Source: Williamsia deligens | GTDB lineage: Bacteria; Actinomycetota; Actinomycetes; Mycobacteriales; Mycobacteriaceae | Direction of reading: 5' to 3' | DNA: 64,000 bases | NCBI RefSeq assembly: GCF_024171765.1 | Contig: NZ_JAMTCI010000003.1 | Span: 62,001 to 126,000, forward strand | Part shown: in pieces, positions 1 through 7,555 of the stretch | Numbering within the stretch: the stretch's first letter is position 1 | How the letters are laid out: the number at the start of each line of letters is the position of its first letter | Notes under the pieces: generated by a model | The model's database searches: none | Told to the model about the DNA's origin: nothing | The model's input: the letters and a program-made list of their open reading frames with translations, nothing else | Position numbers and translations under genes: made by a program

Positions 1-503
1 GCGGCGGCGACCACGAACACGACGCCGACGCGACGCATGTTCTCGGTCGACAACCGCAACAGGCCGATGACGGCGAAGGTCACGATCGTCCACTTCACGT
101 AGTCGACGTAGTCGGAGACGGACAGGGCCGTGAACACCACCGAGACTGCGGAGACCGCGACCAACGCCATCACGGCCTTCTCGATCGGGTGCCACCGTGA
201 CCCGGCACTCGGGTGGAGTGCCGCGGCCAGGACGACGGAGCCGGCGAAGACCAGATACAGCGGTAGCGGAGCGAGGGGGACGACACCGAACGGCAGGAAA
301 CCGACGGTGATCGCGAGTCCGTAGTACAGCCAGAGTGGGTGTCGCAGACCGACATAGGCGCCGACCACCAGGCCGATGAGTCCGACGACCCCGACGAGGG
401 CCAGCTTGCCGCCCAGGACCGCGGCGGCCGCGGCGAGCGGGCTGACGACGAGGACCGCCACCACACCCCAGGTCGCGGATCGCGAGCGGACACCGTCTGT
501 CAC
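1..503 (-). CDS. O-antigen ligase/polymerase-like membrane protein (3' end cut off by window)
   Basis: The minus strand reads open from a GTG at 503 to the window edge (167 codons, no stop). The translation is strongly hydrophobic. There are membrane segments at about residues 12-30, 34-52, 57-75, 80-98 and 108-125, with short polar loops such as RHPLWLYYG and the charged stretch SDYVDYVKW near 130. This pattern fits Wzy or O-antigen-ligase-like proteins of polysaccharide loci, but the diagnostic C-terminal half is outside the window. The gene is divergent from the Wzz/BY-kinase-like gene, which supports a role in polymerising or ligating an exopolysaccharide. It could be another polytopic envelope protein. 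The reading frame is firm; the function is inferred from topology and neighbourhood. Confidence 0.6.
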   Translation of the reverse strand, partial: MTDGVRSRSATWGVVAVLVVSPLAAAAAVLGGKLALVGVVGLIGLVVGAYVGLRHPLWLYYGLAITVGFLPFGVVPLAPLPLYLVFAGSVVLAAALHPSAGSRWHPIEKAVMALVAVSAVSVVFTALSVSDYVDYVKWTIVTFAVIGLLRLSTENMRRVGVVFVVAA

Positions 504-728
504 GGGTACATGGTGACACCCGCCTGGCGACCGTGCACCGGGGAGTGCGCGGCCGGGTGCCCGGCTGTGCGCATGAACGGTGGGCCGCCAGTCGGGGTCG
601 TCACACTCCGGCCTCGTCGGGAGTGTGTCCCCGTCCACCCCCGGCTAGGGTGGCACCGTCACGACGGTCGTTGCCGACCGCACACAACGATGAAGGATCG
701 GCAACCCACACACGAACGGAGTCGCCCC
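504..728. promoter_or_regulatory. Divergent promoter gap with 8-bp inverted repeat
   Basis: This non-coding gap lies between two divergently transcribed exopolysaccharide genes. It contains a perfect inverted repeat, CACACTCC (602-609) and GGAGTGTG (620-627), separated by 10 nt. A TAGGGT hexamer at 646-651, resembling an actinobacterial -10 box for the plus-strand operon, follows 18 nt later. An operator overlapping the -35 area is a reasonable reading. No terminator-type T-run is present. Confidence 0.4.
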
Positions 729-2222
729 TTGGCGATCGGGGATTACTTGCGGGCCTTCCGGCGGTTCTGGTGGCTCATCGTCGTGGTCGCCGTCATCGGC
801 GCCGCCGGGGGCTACGTGTGGTCGTTGGTGGCGCCGGCGAAGTACGCGTCCACGGCGCAGCTCTTCGTCACCACGCAGAGCGGCACCTCCGTCGGCGACG
901 CGTACCAGAACAACCTCTTCTCGCAGGAACGGGTCAAGTCCTACGCGGGGCTCGCCACGAGTCGCCAGGTGGCCGCCCGCGCGGTGGAGCAGCTGAAGTC
1001 GTCGATGTCCGCCGACGACCTGCGCGCGAAGATCACCGCCGCGCCGGTGCTCAACACCGTCCTGCTCGACGTGACCGCGTCCGACTCCGATCCCGTCGCG
1101 GCACAGACCTACGCCAACGCCGTCGCCGACCAGCTGGTGCAGCTCGTCAGCGAGCTCGAGACGTCACGCCGCGGAGGCACGCCCGCCGCCGGTGCGATCC
1201 TCGTCGACGACGCCGACTACCCGTCGTCGGCCTCGGGGCCGTCGCTGGTGACCCGGATCGGGCTCGGCGCCGTCGCGGGTCTGGCCCTGGGCGTCATCGC
1301 CGTCATCGTGCTGGCGCTCGTGGACACCCGGGTCCGGCGCCGTGAGCGCGTGGAGGAGATCGCGGGCTCGCTCGTGCTGGGGGAGATCCCGGCGGACGCG
1401 CATCGTCCCGGTGTCGCGGTCGTCGACCCCGCCGCCGGGGGTGAACTGGTCGAACGCACCCGTCAGCTGGCGACAAACCTGCGGTTCGCCCGCAGCGCGG
1501 ACGGCACGCGTCCCGTCGTGATCGCGGTGACGAGCCCGGCGCACGGTGACGGTCGTTCCACCCTTGCCGTCGACCTCGCCGCGGTGCTCGCGGAATCGGG
1601 TCGTCGTGTCCTGCTCGTCGACGGTGACCTCGTCTCGCCGACGCTCGCCGACCGCCTGATCGTCGGCGGTCCGGGCGGTCGGTCGCAGCCGGTGTCGGGA
1701 CTGAGCACGGTGCTGCTCGGCGACGACACCCTCGACGACGCGGTGATCAACCGCGTCGGCGGTCGGTCGTTCTCGCTGCTGCCCGCTGGGCCGGTCCCGG
1801 CCTCGCGCGGTCAGCTGTGGGGCGGTGACCGCGCCCAGCAGGTCTTCGCCGACCTCTCGGTCCGCTACGACCACGTCGTCGTCGACACCCCACCTCTCGC
1901 CGACAACACCGACGGCGCCGTCGCGGCGGCTCTCGGCGACGGCGCGCTCGTCCTGGCCCGCCTCGGGCACACCCGCAGCACGGCGCTGCGGCGCGGTCTG
2001 GAGTCGATCGCGACAGCCCACGCGCAGTTCCTCGGTGCGGTCGTGACCGGCGCCGGGCAGACCCGCGGCGGCAGCGGTGACGATCGCGGGGCAGCCGACG
2101 ATCAGTCGCAGCACCGATCCGATCCGGGGTCGGCGTCGAACCAGGACGGGGACGATCACCGGGGGGCACACCACCGCCGTGCGAACGACCCCGACGACGA
2201 TCCCATGACCGAAGGTCGATGA
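729..2222 (+). CDS. Wzz-type chain-length regulator fused to BY-kinase-like ATPase domain
   Basis: The predicted protein has 497 residues. A first membrane segment (about 14-35) and a second (178-198) flank an extracytoplasmic Wzz-like domain. A cytoplasmic bacterial-tyrosine-kinase-like domain follows (about 245-445): a P-loop-like AHGDGRST at 271-278, Walker A' VLLVDGD at 294-300 and Walker B VVVDTPP at 383-389. Such proteins set polysaccharide chain length and control export. Two features are odd: the usual P-loop lysine (GEGKST) is arginine 276, and the tail is rich in Asp, His and Gly with no tyrosine cluster, so catalysis may be weak or lost. I chose the TTG at 729 because GGAG (718-721) sits 7 nt upstream. 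An in-frame ATG at 690 has no ribosome site. The stop overlaps the next start (ATGA). Confidence 0.8.
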   Translation: MAIGDYLRAFRRFWWLIVVVAVIGAAGGYVWSLVAPAKYASTAQLFVTTQSGTSVGDAYQNNLFSQERVKSYAGLATSRQVAARAVEQLKSSMSADDLRAKITAAPVLNTVLLDVTASDSDPVAAQTYANAVADQLVQLVSELETSRRGGTPAAGAILVDDADYPSSASGPSLVTRIGLGAVAGLALGVIAVIVLALVDTRVRRRERVEEIAGSLVLGEIPADAHRPGVAVVDPAAGGELVERTRQLATNLRFARSADGTRPVVIAVTSPAHGDGRSTLAVDLAAVLAESGRRVLLVDGDLVSPTLADRLIVGGPGGRSQPVSGLSTVLLGDDTLDDAVINRVGGRSFSLLPAGPVPASRGQLWGGDRAQQVFADLSVRYDHVVVDTPPLADNTDGAVAAALGDGALVLARLGHTRSTALRRGLESIATAHAQFLGAVVTGAGQTRGGSGDDRGAADDQSQHRSDPGSASNQDGDDHRGAHHRRANDPDDDPMTEGR

Positions 2223-3484
2223 CTCGCATGCCCACTCGCCGGACATCCCGCCGCACCGCGGCCATCTCTCTCGTGGTGGCCGCGATGGCGGTTGTGTCCG
2301 CGTGCGCGACGGGTACGCCGGCGCCCCCGCCGGGTGACACCCCCCAGGCGACGAGTTTCGCCCCGCCGTTCGCCGGGACACCCTCGGTGTCACCGCCGGC
2401 GGTCGGCGGCACCGCGCGCGGCTCGCTCGTCTCCGTCCGGCCGCTGGACGGCAACGCCGAGCTCGAGGACGTGGAGGCCCGTGTCGAGCGCGTCGTCTAC
2501 CGGTCGACGGACGCGCGGGACGGATCGCCGACCGAGGTGTCCGGCGTCGTGGCGATCCCGCCGGGCACCCCGCCGAAGGGCGGCTGGCCGGTCATGGCCT
2601 TCGGTCACGGGACCACGGGTGTGCTCGACAAGTGCGCACCCTCCGACTTCAGCACCCTCGTCGGCAACGGCTCGATGATGGCCAGCATGGTCCAGAGCGG
2701 CTTCGCGGTGACACTCCCGGATTTCCAGGGACTCGGTGTCCGCGGGTACCGCCACCCGTTCCTCGACGGGGCGACCTACGGCAACAACATGATCGACTCG
2801 GTCCGCGCCGCCCACAATCTCGACCCCTCGGCCGTGAGCACCACCTGGGTCGCCTTCGGGCACTCGCTCGGTGGCCTCGCAGCCTGGGGCGCGGCCGACC
2901 GTGACGCGACCTACGGCGGGGGCCTGACACTCAAGGGCACCCTGGCGATGGCCCCGCCCGCCGACATGTCCGGCATGGCCGACGCCGCGCAGAACGGGAC
3001 GCTGACCGCCGACCAGCGGGTCGCGATGATCTTCGCCCTGCAGTCGCTGTCGTGGACGAACCCGACGCTCGACATCAACCGGTACCGCTCTCCGTCGCTC
3101 GCGCAGAAGTGGGATCTCCTCCTCGACTGCACCGCGCCGCTGCCGGACGTCCTCAAGGCGCGGGAGACCGTGACGAACGCCGATCTCAAGCCGGACACCC
3201 CGGCCGACACCGATCGTCTGCGCGCGTTGCTGGAGCAACTCGCGGTGCCCAAGAACCCGGTCACGTCCCCGATGCTCGTCATGTTCGGCACCAAGGACGA
3301 ACTGGTGAACTGGCAGTGGACCGAGAAGGCCGTCGACCAGGCATGTCGGATCGGCGGGACGATCGAGATCGACAAGCGGATGGGCGAGGGCCACGGCGAC
3401 CTGGAGAGTTCCCGCGGACTGCCCTGGCTGAAGGACCGCATCGCCGGGCAGGCGGCCGACAACTCCTGTCCCGCGCGGACGTGA
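2219..3484 (+). CDS. Secreted lipoprotein lipase of the LIP (secretory lipase) family, copy 1
   Basis: This 421-residue alpha/beta hydrolase has a basic N-terminus, a hydrophobic segment and a lipobox VSAC (Cys29), so it should be an exported lipoprotein. The oxyanion-side motif GHGTTG is at 129-134 and LPDFQGLG at 166-173. The nucleophile elbow GHSLGG gives Ser216. Candidate triad partners are Asp360 in FGTKD and His392 in GEGHGD. These fit the actinobacterial secretory lipase family (PF03583 type), which hydrolyses acyl esters. The start ATG overlaps the stop of the Wzz-like gene by 4 nt, so the two are translationally coupled. The substrate is not visible in the sequence. The context suggests an acylated glycan or envelope lipid. 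Three paralogues lie in the next 11 kb. Confidence 0.85.
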   Translation: MTRMPTRRTSRRTAAISLVVAAMAVVSACATGTPAPPPGDTPQATSFAPPFAGTPSVSPPAVGGTARGSLVSVRPLDGNAELEDVEARVERVVYRSTDARDGSPTEVSGVVAIPPGTPPKGGWPVMAFGHGTTGVLDKCAPSDFSTLVGNGSMMASMVQSGFAVTLPDFQGLGVRGYRHPFLDGATYGNNMIDSVRAAHNLDPSAVSTTWVAFGHSLGGLAAWGAADRDATYGGGLTLKGTLAMAPPADMSGMADAAQNGTLTADQRVAMIFALQSLSWTNPTLDINRYRSPSLAQKWDLLLDCTAPLPDVLKARETVTNADLKPDTPADTDRLRALLEQLAVPKNPVTSPMLVMFGTKDELVNWQWTEKAVDQACRIGGTIEIDKRMGEGHGDLESSRGLPWLKDRIAGQAADNSCPART

Positions 3485-4164
3485 GACCACCCCACCCCGT
3501 TCCGGGCGTCGTCGACTACGTCCGCATCGCGGTGCGCGGTTGGGCGCTGATCCTCGCCGCGACGATCCTCTCGGCGGGGGCGGGACTGGTGGTCTGGGCG
3601 ACGCACACGACGACGTACTCGGCCTCGTTCGACCTCTTCGCCGTGGTCGACGGTCCCAGCAACCCGAGAGCCGCGTTCGAGAACGACCGTGGAGGGCGGT
3701 CGCGTATCCCGACCTACGCGGACCTCGCGACCTCGCCCGAGGTGGCTGCGAAGGCGAACGAGGTCCTCGGTGGAACGGCGCCGGACCTCGCCGGCCATGT
3801 CACCGTGACCCAACGACTGGACTCGGCGCTCCTCACGGTGGCGGTCGCAGCCGACGACCGCGCCGACGCGGAACGACGCGTCACCGCGCTCGCGGGGGCG
3901 ATGGTCGCCGTCTCGCGCCAGTTGGAGAACAACGACGACCTCGGTCCCCAGGCGTTCCTCACGCCGGTCGGCACCGCCGACCCCGCGGTCGCGGTCCACC
4001 CCTCCCTGGTGCGCGACATGGGGCTCGCTGCCGCGGTCGGTCTCGTGTGGGGGACCGTCGGTGTCCTCGCACTGGGGCTCCTGAACGACCGCGTGATGCA
4101 CCGGCGTCAGGTCGATGCCGTCGTCGCCGACGTCCGGTCGCGCACCGTGGGAACCGGCGCGTGA
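3481..4164 (+). CDS. Wzz-like chain-length determinant protein without kinase domain
   Basis: This 227-residue protein has an N-terminal membrane segment (about 20-38) and a C-terminal one (about 182-203), the two-helix layout of Wzz proteins. The periplasmic-type domain between them contains a YADLATSPEVAAKA stretch comparable to YAGLATSRQVAARA in the upstream Wzz/BY-kinase protein, so the two are probably paralogues. There is no P-loop. The GTG start overlaps the lipase stop as GTGA, which argues against a longer upstream reading. It probably partners the upstream protein in length control or export of the polymer. Confidence 0.75.
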   Translation: MRPPHPVPGVVDYVRIAVRGWALILAATILSAGAGLVVWATHTTTYSASFDLFAVVDGPSNPRAAFENDRGGRSRIPTYADLATSPEVAAKANEVLGGTAPDLAGHVTVTQRLDSALLTVAVAADDRADAERRVTALAGAMVAVSRQLENNDDLGPQAFLTPVGTADPAVAVHPSLVRDMGLAAAVGLVWGTVGVLALGLLNDRVMHRRQVDAVVADVRSRTVGTGA

Positions 4165-5435
4165 TCGCGCAGACCCGACTGCGGCGGTCGATCGCCGCGG
4201 TCCTCGTCACGATCGCCGCCGTCGGTGGTCTGGTCGCCTGTGGTGACGACACCCCCCGGTCGGCGCCGTCGACGACCTCCGGGGTGCCCATCGCGGGCGA
4301 CTTCTCCGGGTCGGGTCCTGGCTCGCTGCGGTCGGCGGAGACCCTGCCGACCGTGGACCGTCGGGTCACCCGCCTCACGTCGACCGCCGCGCGCATCACC
4401 TATCAGTCGACCTCGGGCGTCGACGGGTCGTCGGTCGTCGTGTCGGGGACCGTGTTCTCCCCGATCGGACCGGCACCGCAGGGTGGGTGGCCCGTGATCG
4501 CCTACGGGCACGGAACCACGGGGGTGCAGCACGAGTGCGCACCATCGCTGTCGCCGTCCCTGCTGGGCGCCGCCGACGCGATCGGCATCCTCGTCAAGGA
4601 CGGCTACGTGGTGGTCATGCCCGACTACCAGGGCCTCGGTCTCGACGACACGTATCACCCGTATCTCGACGCGGCGACCGTCGGGCACAACATGATCGAC
4701 GGCGTGCGCGCCGCGAGGCAGCTCGTGTCCGGTACCTCGGACCGGTGGATCGCGATCGGCTCGTCCCAGGGCGGCCAGGCGGCGTGGGCGGCCAACGAGT
4801 TGTCCGGGAACTATGGAGCCGGTCTCGACCTCCTCGGCTCGGTGAGCCTCGCGCCGGTCACCGACATCAGCGACATGGCCACCAAGGCGGCGGCGGGCAC
4901 CCTGACGCAGCAGCAGCAGGGGATCTACCCGTGGATCCTGTGGGCGCAGGCCAAGATGCACCCGGACCTCGACCTCGACGACTACCGGCACGGGACAGCC
5001 CAGCGTCGGTGGGATGTCCTGACCGCCTGCCAGGGCGATCTGGCGGCACAGCGGGCGTCGGTGGTGCGGCAGCTGACGCCCGACGACCTGCGCCCGTCGT
5101 CCCCCGCGGCCACCACCGCCCTGCGCGACGACTTCGCCCGGATGCGGCTGCCGACGCAGCGTGCGGGTGCTCCCATGCTGGTCGTGTACGGCGCGAAAGA
5201 TCAGCTGGTGGACCCGCAGTGGACCGGTGACGCCATCGGTGACGCGTGTCGACGCGGGGACACCGTGGAGAGCTACCTGCTCCCCGAAGCGGGCCACGAC
5301 GACATCGACGGCACGTTCGCGGTGGCCTGGATCCAGGCCCGACTGCGGGGCACACCCCCGCTGAACACATGCGGCCGCAGCGTGCCGCCACCCACCGCCC
5401 AGATCCCCGGCGCTTCGGCCCCGGACCAGCAGTGA
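4161..5435 (+). CDS. Secreted lipoprotein lipase (LIP family), copy 2
   Basis: This 424-residue paralogue of the lipase at 2219 starts at a GTG overlapping the previous stop (GTGA). It has a signal sequence with lipobox LVAC (Cys27), GHGTTG at 116-121, MPDYQGLG at 153-160 and the nucleophile elbow GSSQGG with Ser202. YGAKD and a late GHDD supply candidate Asp and His. The elbow uses SQG rather than the SLG of copy 1, so the copies have diverged around the active site and may have different substrates. It sits between a Wzz-like gene and a third lipase with no intergenic space, so it is co-expressed with chain-length regulators. Confidence 0.85.
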   Translation: MIAQTRLRRSIAAVLVTIAAVGGLVACGDDTPRSAPSTTSGVPIAGDFSGSGPGSLRSAETLPTVDRRVTRLTSTAARITYQSTSGVDGSSVVVSGTVFSPIGPAPQGGWPVIAYGHGTTGVQHECAPSLSPSLLGAADAIGILVKDGYVVVMPDYQGLGLDDTYHPYLDAATVGHNMIDGVRAARQLVSGTSDRWIAIGSSQGGQAAWAANELSGNYGAGLDLLGSVSLAPVTDISDMATKAAAGTLTQQQQGIYPWILWAQAKMHPDLDLDDYRHGTAQRRWDVLTACQGDLAAQRASVVRQLTPDDLRPSSPAATTALRDDFARMRLPTQRAGAPMLVVYGAKDQLVDPQWTGDAIGDACRRGDTVESYLLPEAGHDDIDGTFAVAWIQARLRGTPPLNTCGRSVPPPTAQIPGASAPDQQ

Positions 5436-6664
5436 CCTCTCGCGCTCCGTGCGGTCGGCTCCTCGTCGTGGTCCTCGTCGCGGTGGTCGTGGCCGTCGCC
5501 GTGGCGGTCGTGGTGCTCACCGTCTCGAGGCGCAGCGAGACGCGTGCGCCCACCGCCGCCTCCGTTCCGGGGGCGCAGATCGGTGGCAGCGCACCGGGTT
5601 CGCTGGTGTCCGCCGAGCCGATGCCGGGGTTCGCGCGGTCGCTCGTGGGGTCGTCCATGCGGTCGGCGCGCGTGCTCTACCGCTCGGGGTCCGGGGACAC
5701 CTCGGCGCCGACCGTGGTCTCGGCCGCTGTGTTCAGCCCCCGGCGCACGGCGCCGCCGGGTGGGTGGCCCGTCATCGCGTTCGCCCACGCGACGGCCGGG
5801 ATCGACGAGCCCTGCGCACCCTCGTACTCGGACACGCTCAAAGGCCAGGTCGGCGTCCTCGATGCGTTCATCCGGCTGGGGTACGCCGTCGCGATGCCCG
5901 ACTACCAGGGACTCGGTGCGCCCGGCGTGCACCAGTACCTCGACGCGCGCACGGCGGGGCTGAACACCGTGGACGCCGTCCGGGCCCTGCGTGCGACGTT
6001 CCCCGACATCTCGACCCGGTGGGGGGCCTATGGCGGTTCCCAGGGTGGCGGCGCGTCGTGGGCGGTGGCCGAACTCGGTACCCGGCGAGCCCCCGACCTG
6101 ACGCTCGTCGGCGCTGTCGCGATCTCGCCCGCGGCCGACGTCTCCGGTCTCGTCGACAAGGCGCAGGCGCGAACACTGACCCCGGACCAGGGGCCCACGT
6201 TCCAGGCCGTCGTGGAGTCGCTGGCCCGGACACACCCCGACGTCGACCGCGACGACTTCCGTCGCGGGGACGCCGCGCGCGACTGGGATGTGTTGTCCGC
6301 CTGCGCCGGTCCGCTGCTCGATCGACGGGACGCGGCGGTCGCCGACCTGAGCGTTGCGGACCTCGCGCCCCGGACGACCGCGGCCGCCGACACCGTGCGG
6401 CGGGTGCTCGACTCGTGGGCGTTGCCGCAGGGGCCGTCGACCACCCCGCTGTACGTCGAATACGGCGGGCGGGACACGTTCGTCGACCCGCGGTGGACGA
6501 CGGCGGCGCTGGCACGTCAGTGCGCTCTCGGTGGCAGTGTCACCTACCGACTCGATCCCGACCGGGGACATGGTGACGTCCCGACCGAGCAGGCACTCGA
6601 GTGGCTCGCCCGACGATTCGCGGGGACGCCCGCGACGTCGACCTGCCCCTCGCCCGGCCGGTGA
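5432..6664 (+). CDS. Membrane-anchored lipase (LIP family), copy 3
   Basis: This is a 410-residue LIP-family hydrolase. An uninterrupted Val/Ala/Leu segment (about 9-31) lacks a lipobox cysteine at the expected place, so it looks like a signal anchor rather than a lipoprotein. The oxyanion-side motif has changed to AHATAG (119-124), where copies 1 and 2 have GHGTTG. MPDYQGLG is at 155-162 and the elbow GGSQGG gives Ser203. Asp in GGRD and His in RGHGD complete a likely triad. The GTG start overlaps the previous stop (GTGA), making it the last gene of a five-gene overlapping set. A 68-nt gap follows. Confidence 0.83.
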   Translation: MTSRAPCGRLLVVVLVAVVVAVAVAVVVLTVSRRSETRAPTAASVPGAQIGGSAPGSLVSAEPMPGFARSLVGSSMRSARVLYRSGSGDTSAPTVVSAAVFSPRRTAPPGGWPVIAFAHATAGIDEPCAPSYSDTLKGQVGVLDAFIRLGYAVAMPDYQGLGAPGVHQYLDARTAGLNTVDAVRALRATFPDISTRWGAYGGSQGGGASWAVAELGTRRAPDLTLVGAVAISPAADVSGLVDKAQARTLTPDQGPTFQAVVESLARTHPDVDRDDFRRGDAARDWDVLSACAGPLLDRRDAAVADLSVADLAPRTTAAADTVRRVLDSWALPQGPSTTPLYVEYGGRDTFVDPRWTTAALARQCALGGSVTYRLDPDRGHGDVPTEQALEWLARRFAGTPATSTCPSPGR

Positions 6665-6732
6665 CGCCGAGGGTGATCAGGGCCACCGCTCCACCTCTGC
6701 ACCGCCCGGGCCCCGCTGTTAGTGTCGCGTCC

Positions 6733-7521
6733 ATGCGCACGGAGTTCGATGTCTATGCACGCCGTGGTCGGCGCCGGGTGCGGGGCTGGGTCCAACCCGA
6801 GGTCTTCGAACTGACGAAGGTGCTCGACGCCCGTCAGCGCTCGCTCGGTGTCCGCGGTGGGGCGGCCGAGATCGGTGTCCACCACGGTCAGCTCCTGATC
6901 GGGCTCGACCTCCTGCTCCGCGACGACGAGAAGTCGGCCGCGATCGACCTGTTCGAGGACCAGGACCTCAACGTCGACAAGTCGGGGCGCGGGGACCGGG
7001 CCCGTTTCGAGGCGAACGTCTCGCGGTTCACCGAGCCCGGGCGTGTCGCGGTCCATTCCGGCGACTCCACACTGGTGACCGCCGAACAACTCCGCGCCAT
7101 GGTCGACGGCGACGTCCGGCTGTTCAGCGTGGACGGCGGTCACACGGAGAACGTCGTCCTGTCCGACATGATCCTGGCCGAGGAGACGCTCTCCAAGGGC
7201 GGCATCGTCATCGCCGACGACGTGTTCAACTTCGCCTGGCCGGAGGTCGTGACCGGCACCCTGCGCTACCTGGAGCGTCCGGATGCGTTGCGTCCGTTCG
7301 CGATCGGGTACAACAAGGTGTTCTTCGCCGAGTCGGAGTTCTGCGAACGGTATTCCGCCGCGATCGCCGAGCACTACGACAAACGGACGCTGTACCACTT
7401 CCGTCGCTCGACCTTCGGCGGATCACCGGTGGTCCTCGTCGCCGACGTCAGCCGGACCCCCCGCGAGATCCTCGCGCGAAGCCCGCTGGCCACCTCGATC
7501 TACCGGCGCCTGCGCAGCTGA
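6733..7521 (+). CDS. Class I SAM-dependent methyltransferase (CmcI/TylF-like fold)
   Basis: This 262-residue protein has a motif-I-like GGAAEIGVHHGQ at about 45-56, an acidic LFEDQD strand end near 75, VDGGHTENV near 137 and IVIADDVFNF near 160. This layout is typical of the Methyltransf_24/CmcI-type methyltransferases often found in polysaccharide and secondary-metabolite loci. The acceptor is unknown. O-methylation of a sugar fits the neighbourhood. The ATG at 6733 has no clear Shine-Dalgarno. A TGTTAGTGT box (about 6718-6726) lies just upstream, so a very short or absent leader is possible. Confidence 0.7.
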   Translation: MRTEFDVYARRGRRRVRGWVQPEVFELTKVLDARQRSLGVRGGAAEIGVHHGQLLIGLDLLLRDDEKSAAIDLFEDQDLNVDKSGRGDRARFEANVSRFTEPGRVAVHSGDSTLVTAEQLRAMVDGDVRLFSVDGGHTENVVLSDMILAEETLSKGGIVIADDVFNFAWPEVVTGTLRYLERPDALRPFAIGYNKVFFAESEFCERYSAAIAEHYDKRTLYHFRRSTFGGSPVVLVADVSRTPREILARSPLATSIYRRLRS

Positions 7522-7555
7522 CCGATCCGATCCGGACATCCCGGCCCGCGTCGGT

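Noticed and set aside
339-728. Upstream extension of the Wzz/BY-kinase-like gene
   Set aside because: It is antisense to the O-antigen-ligase-like gene, low in hydrophobic residues, and the TTG at 729 has a good ribosome site.
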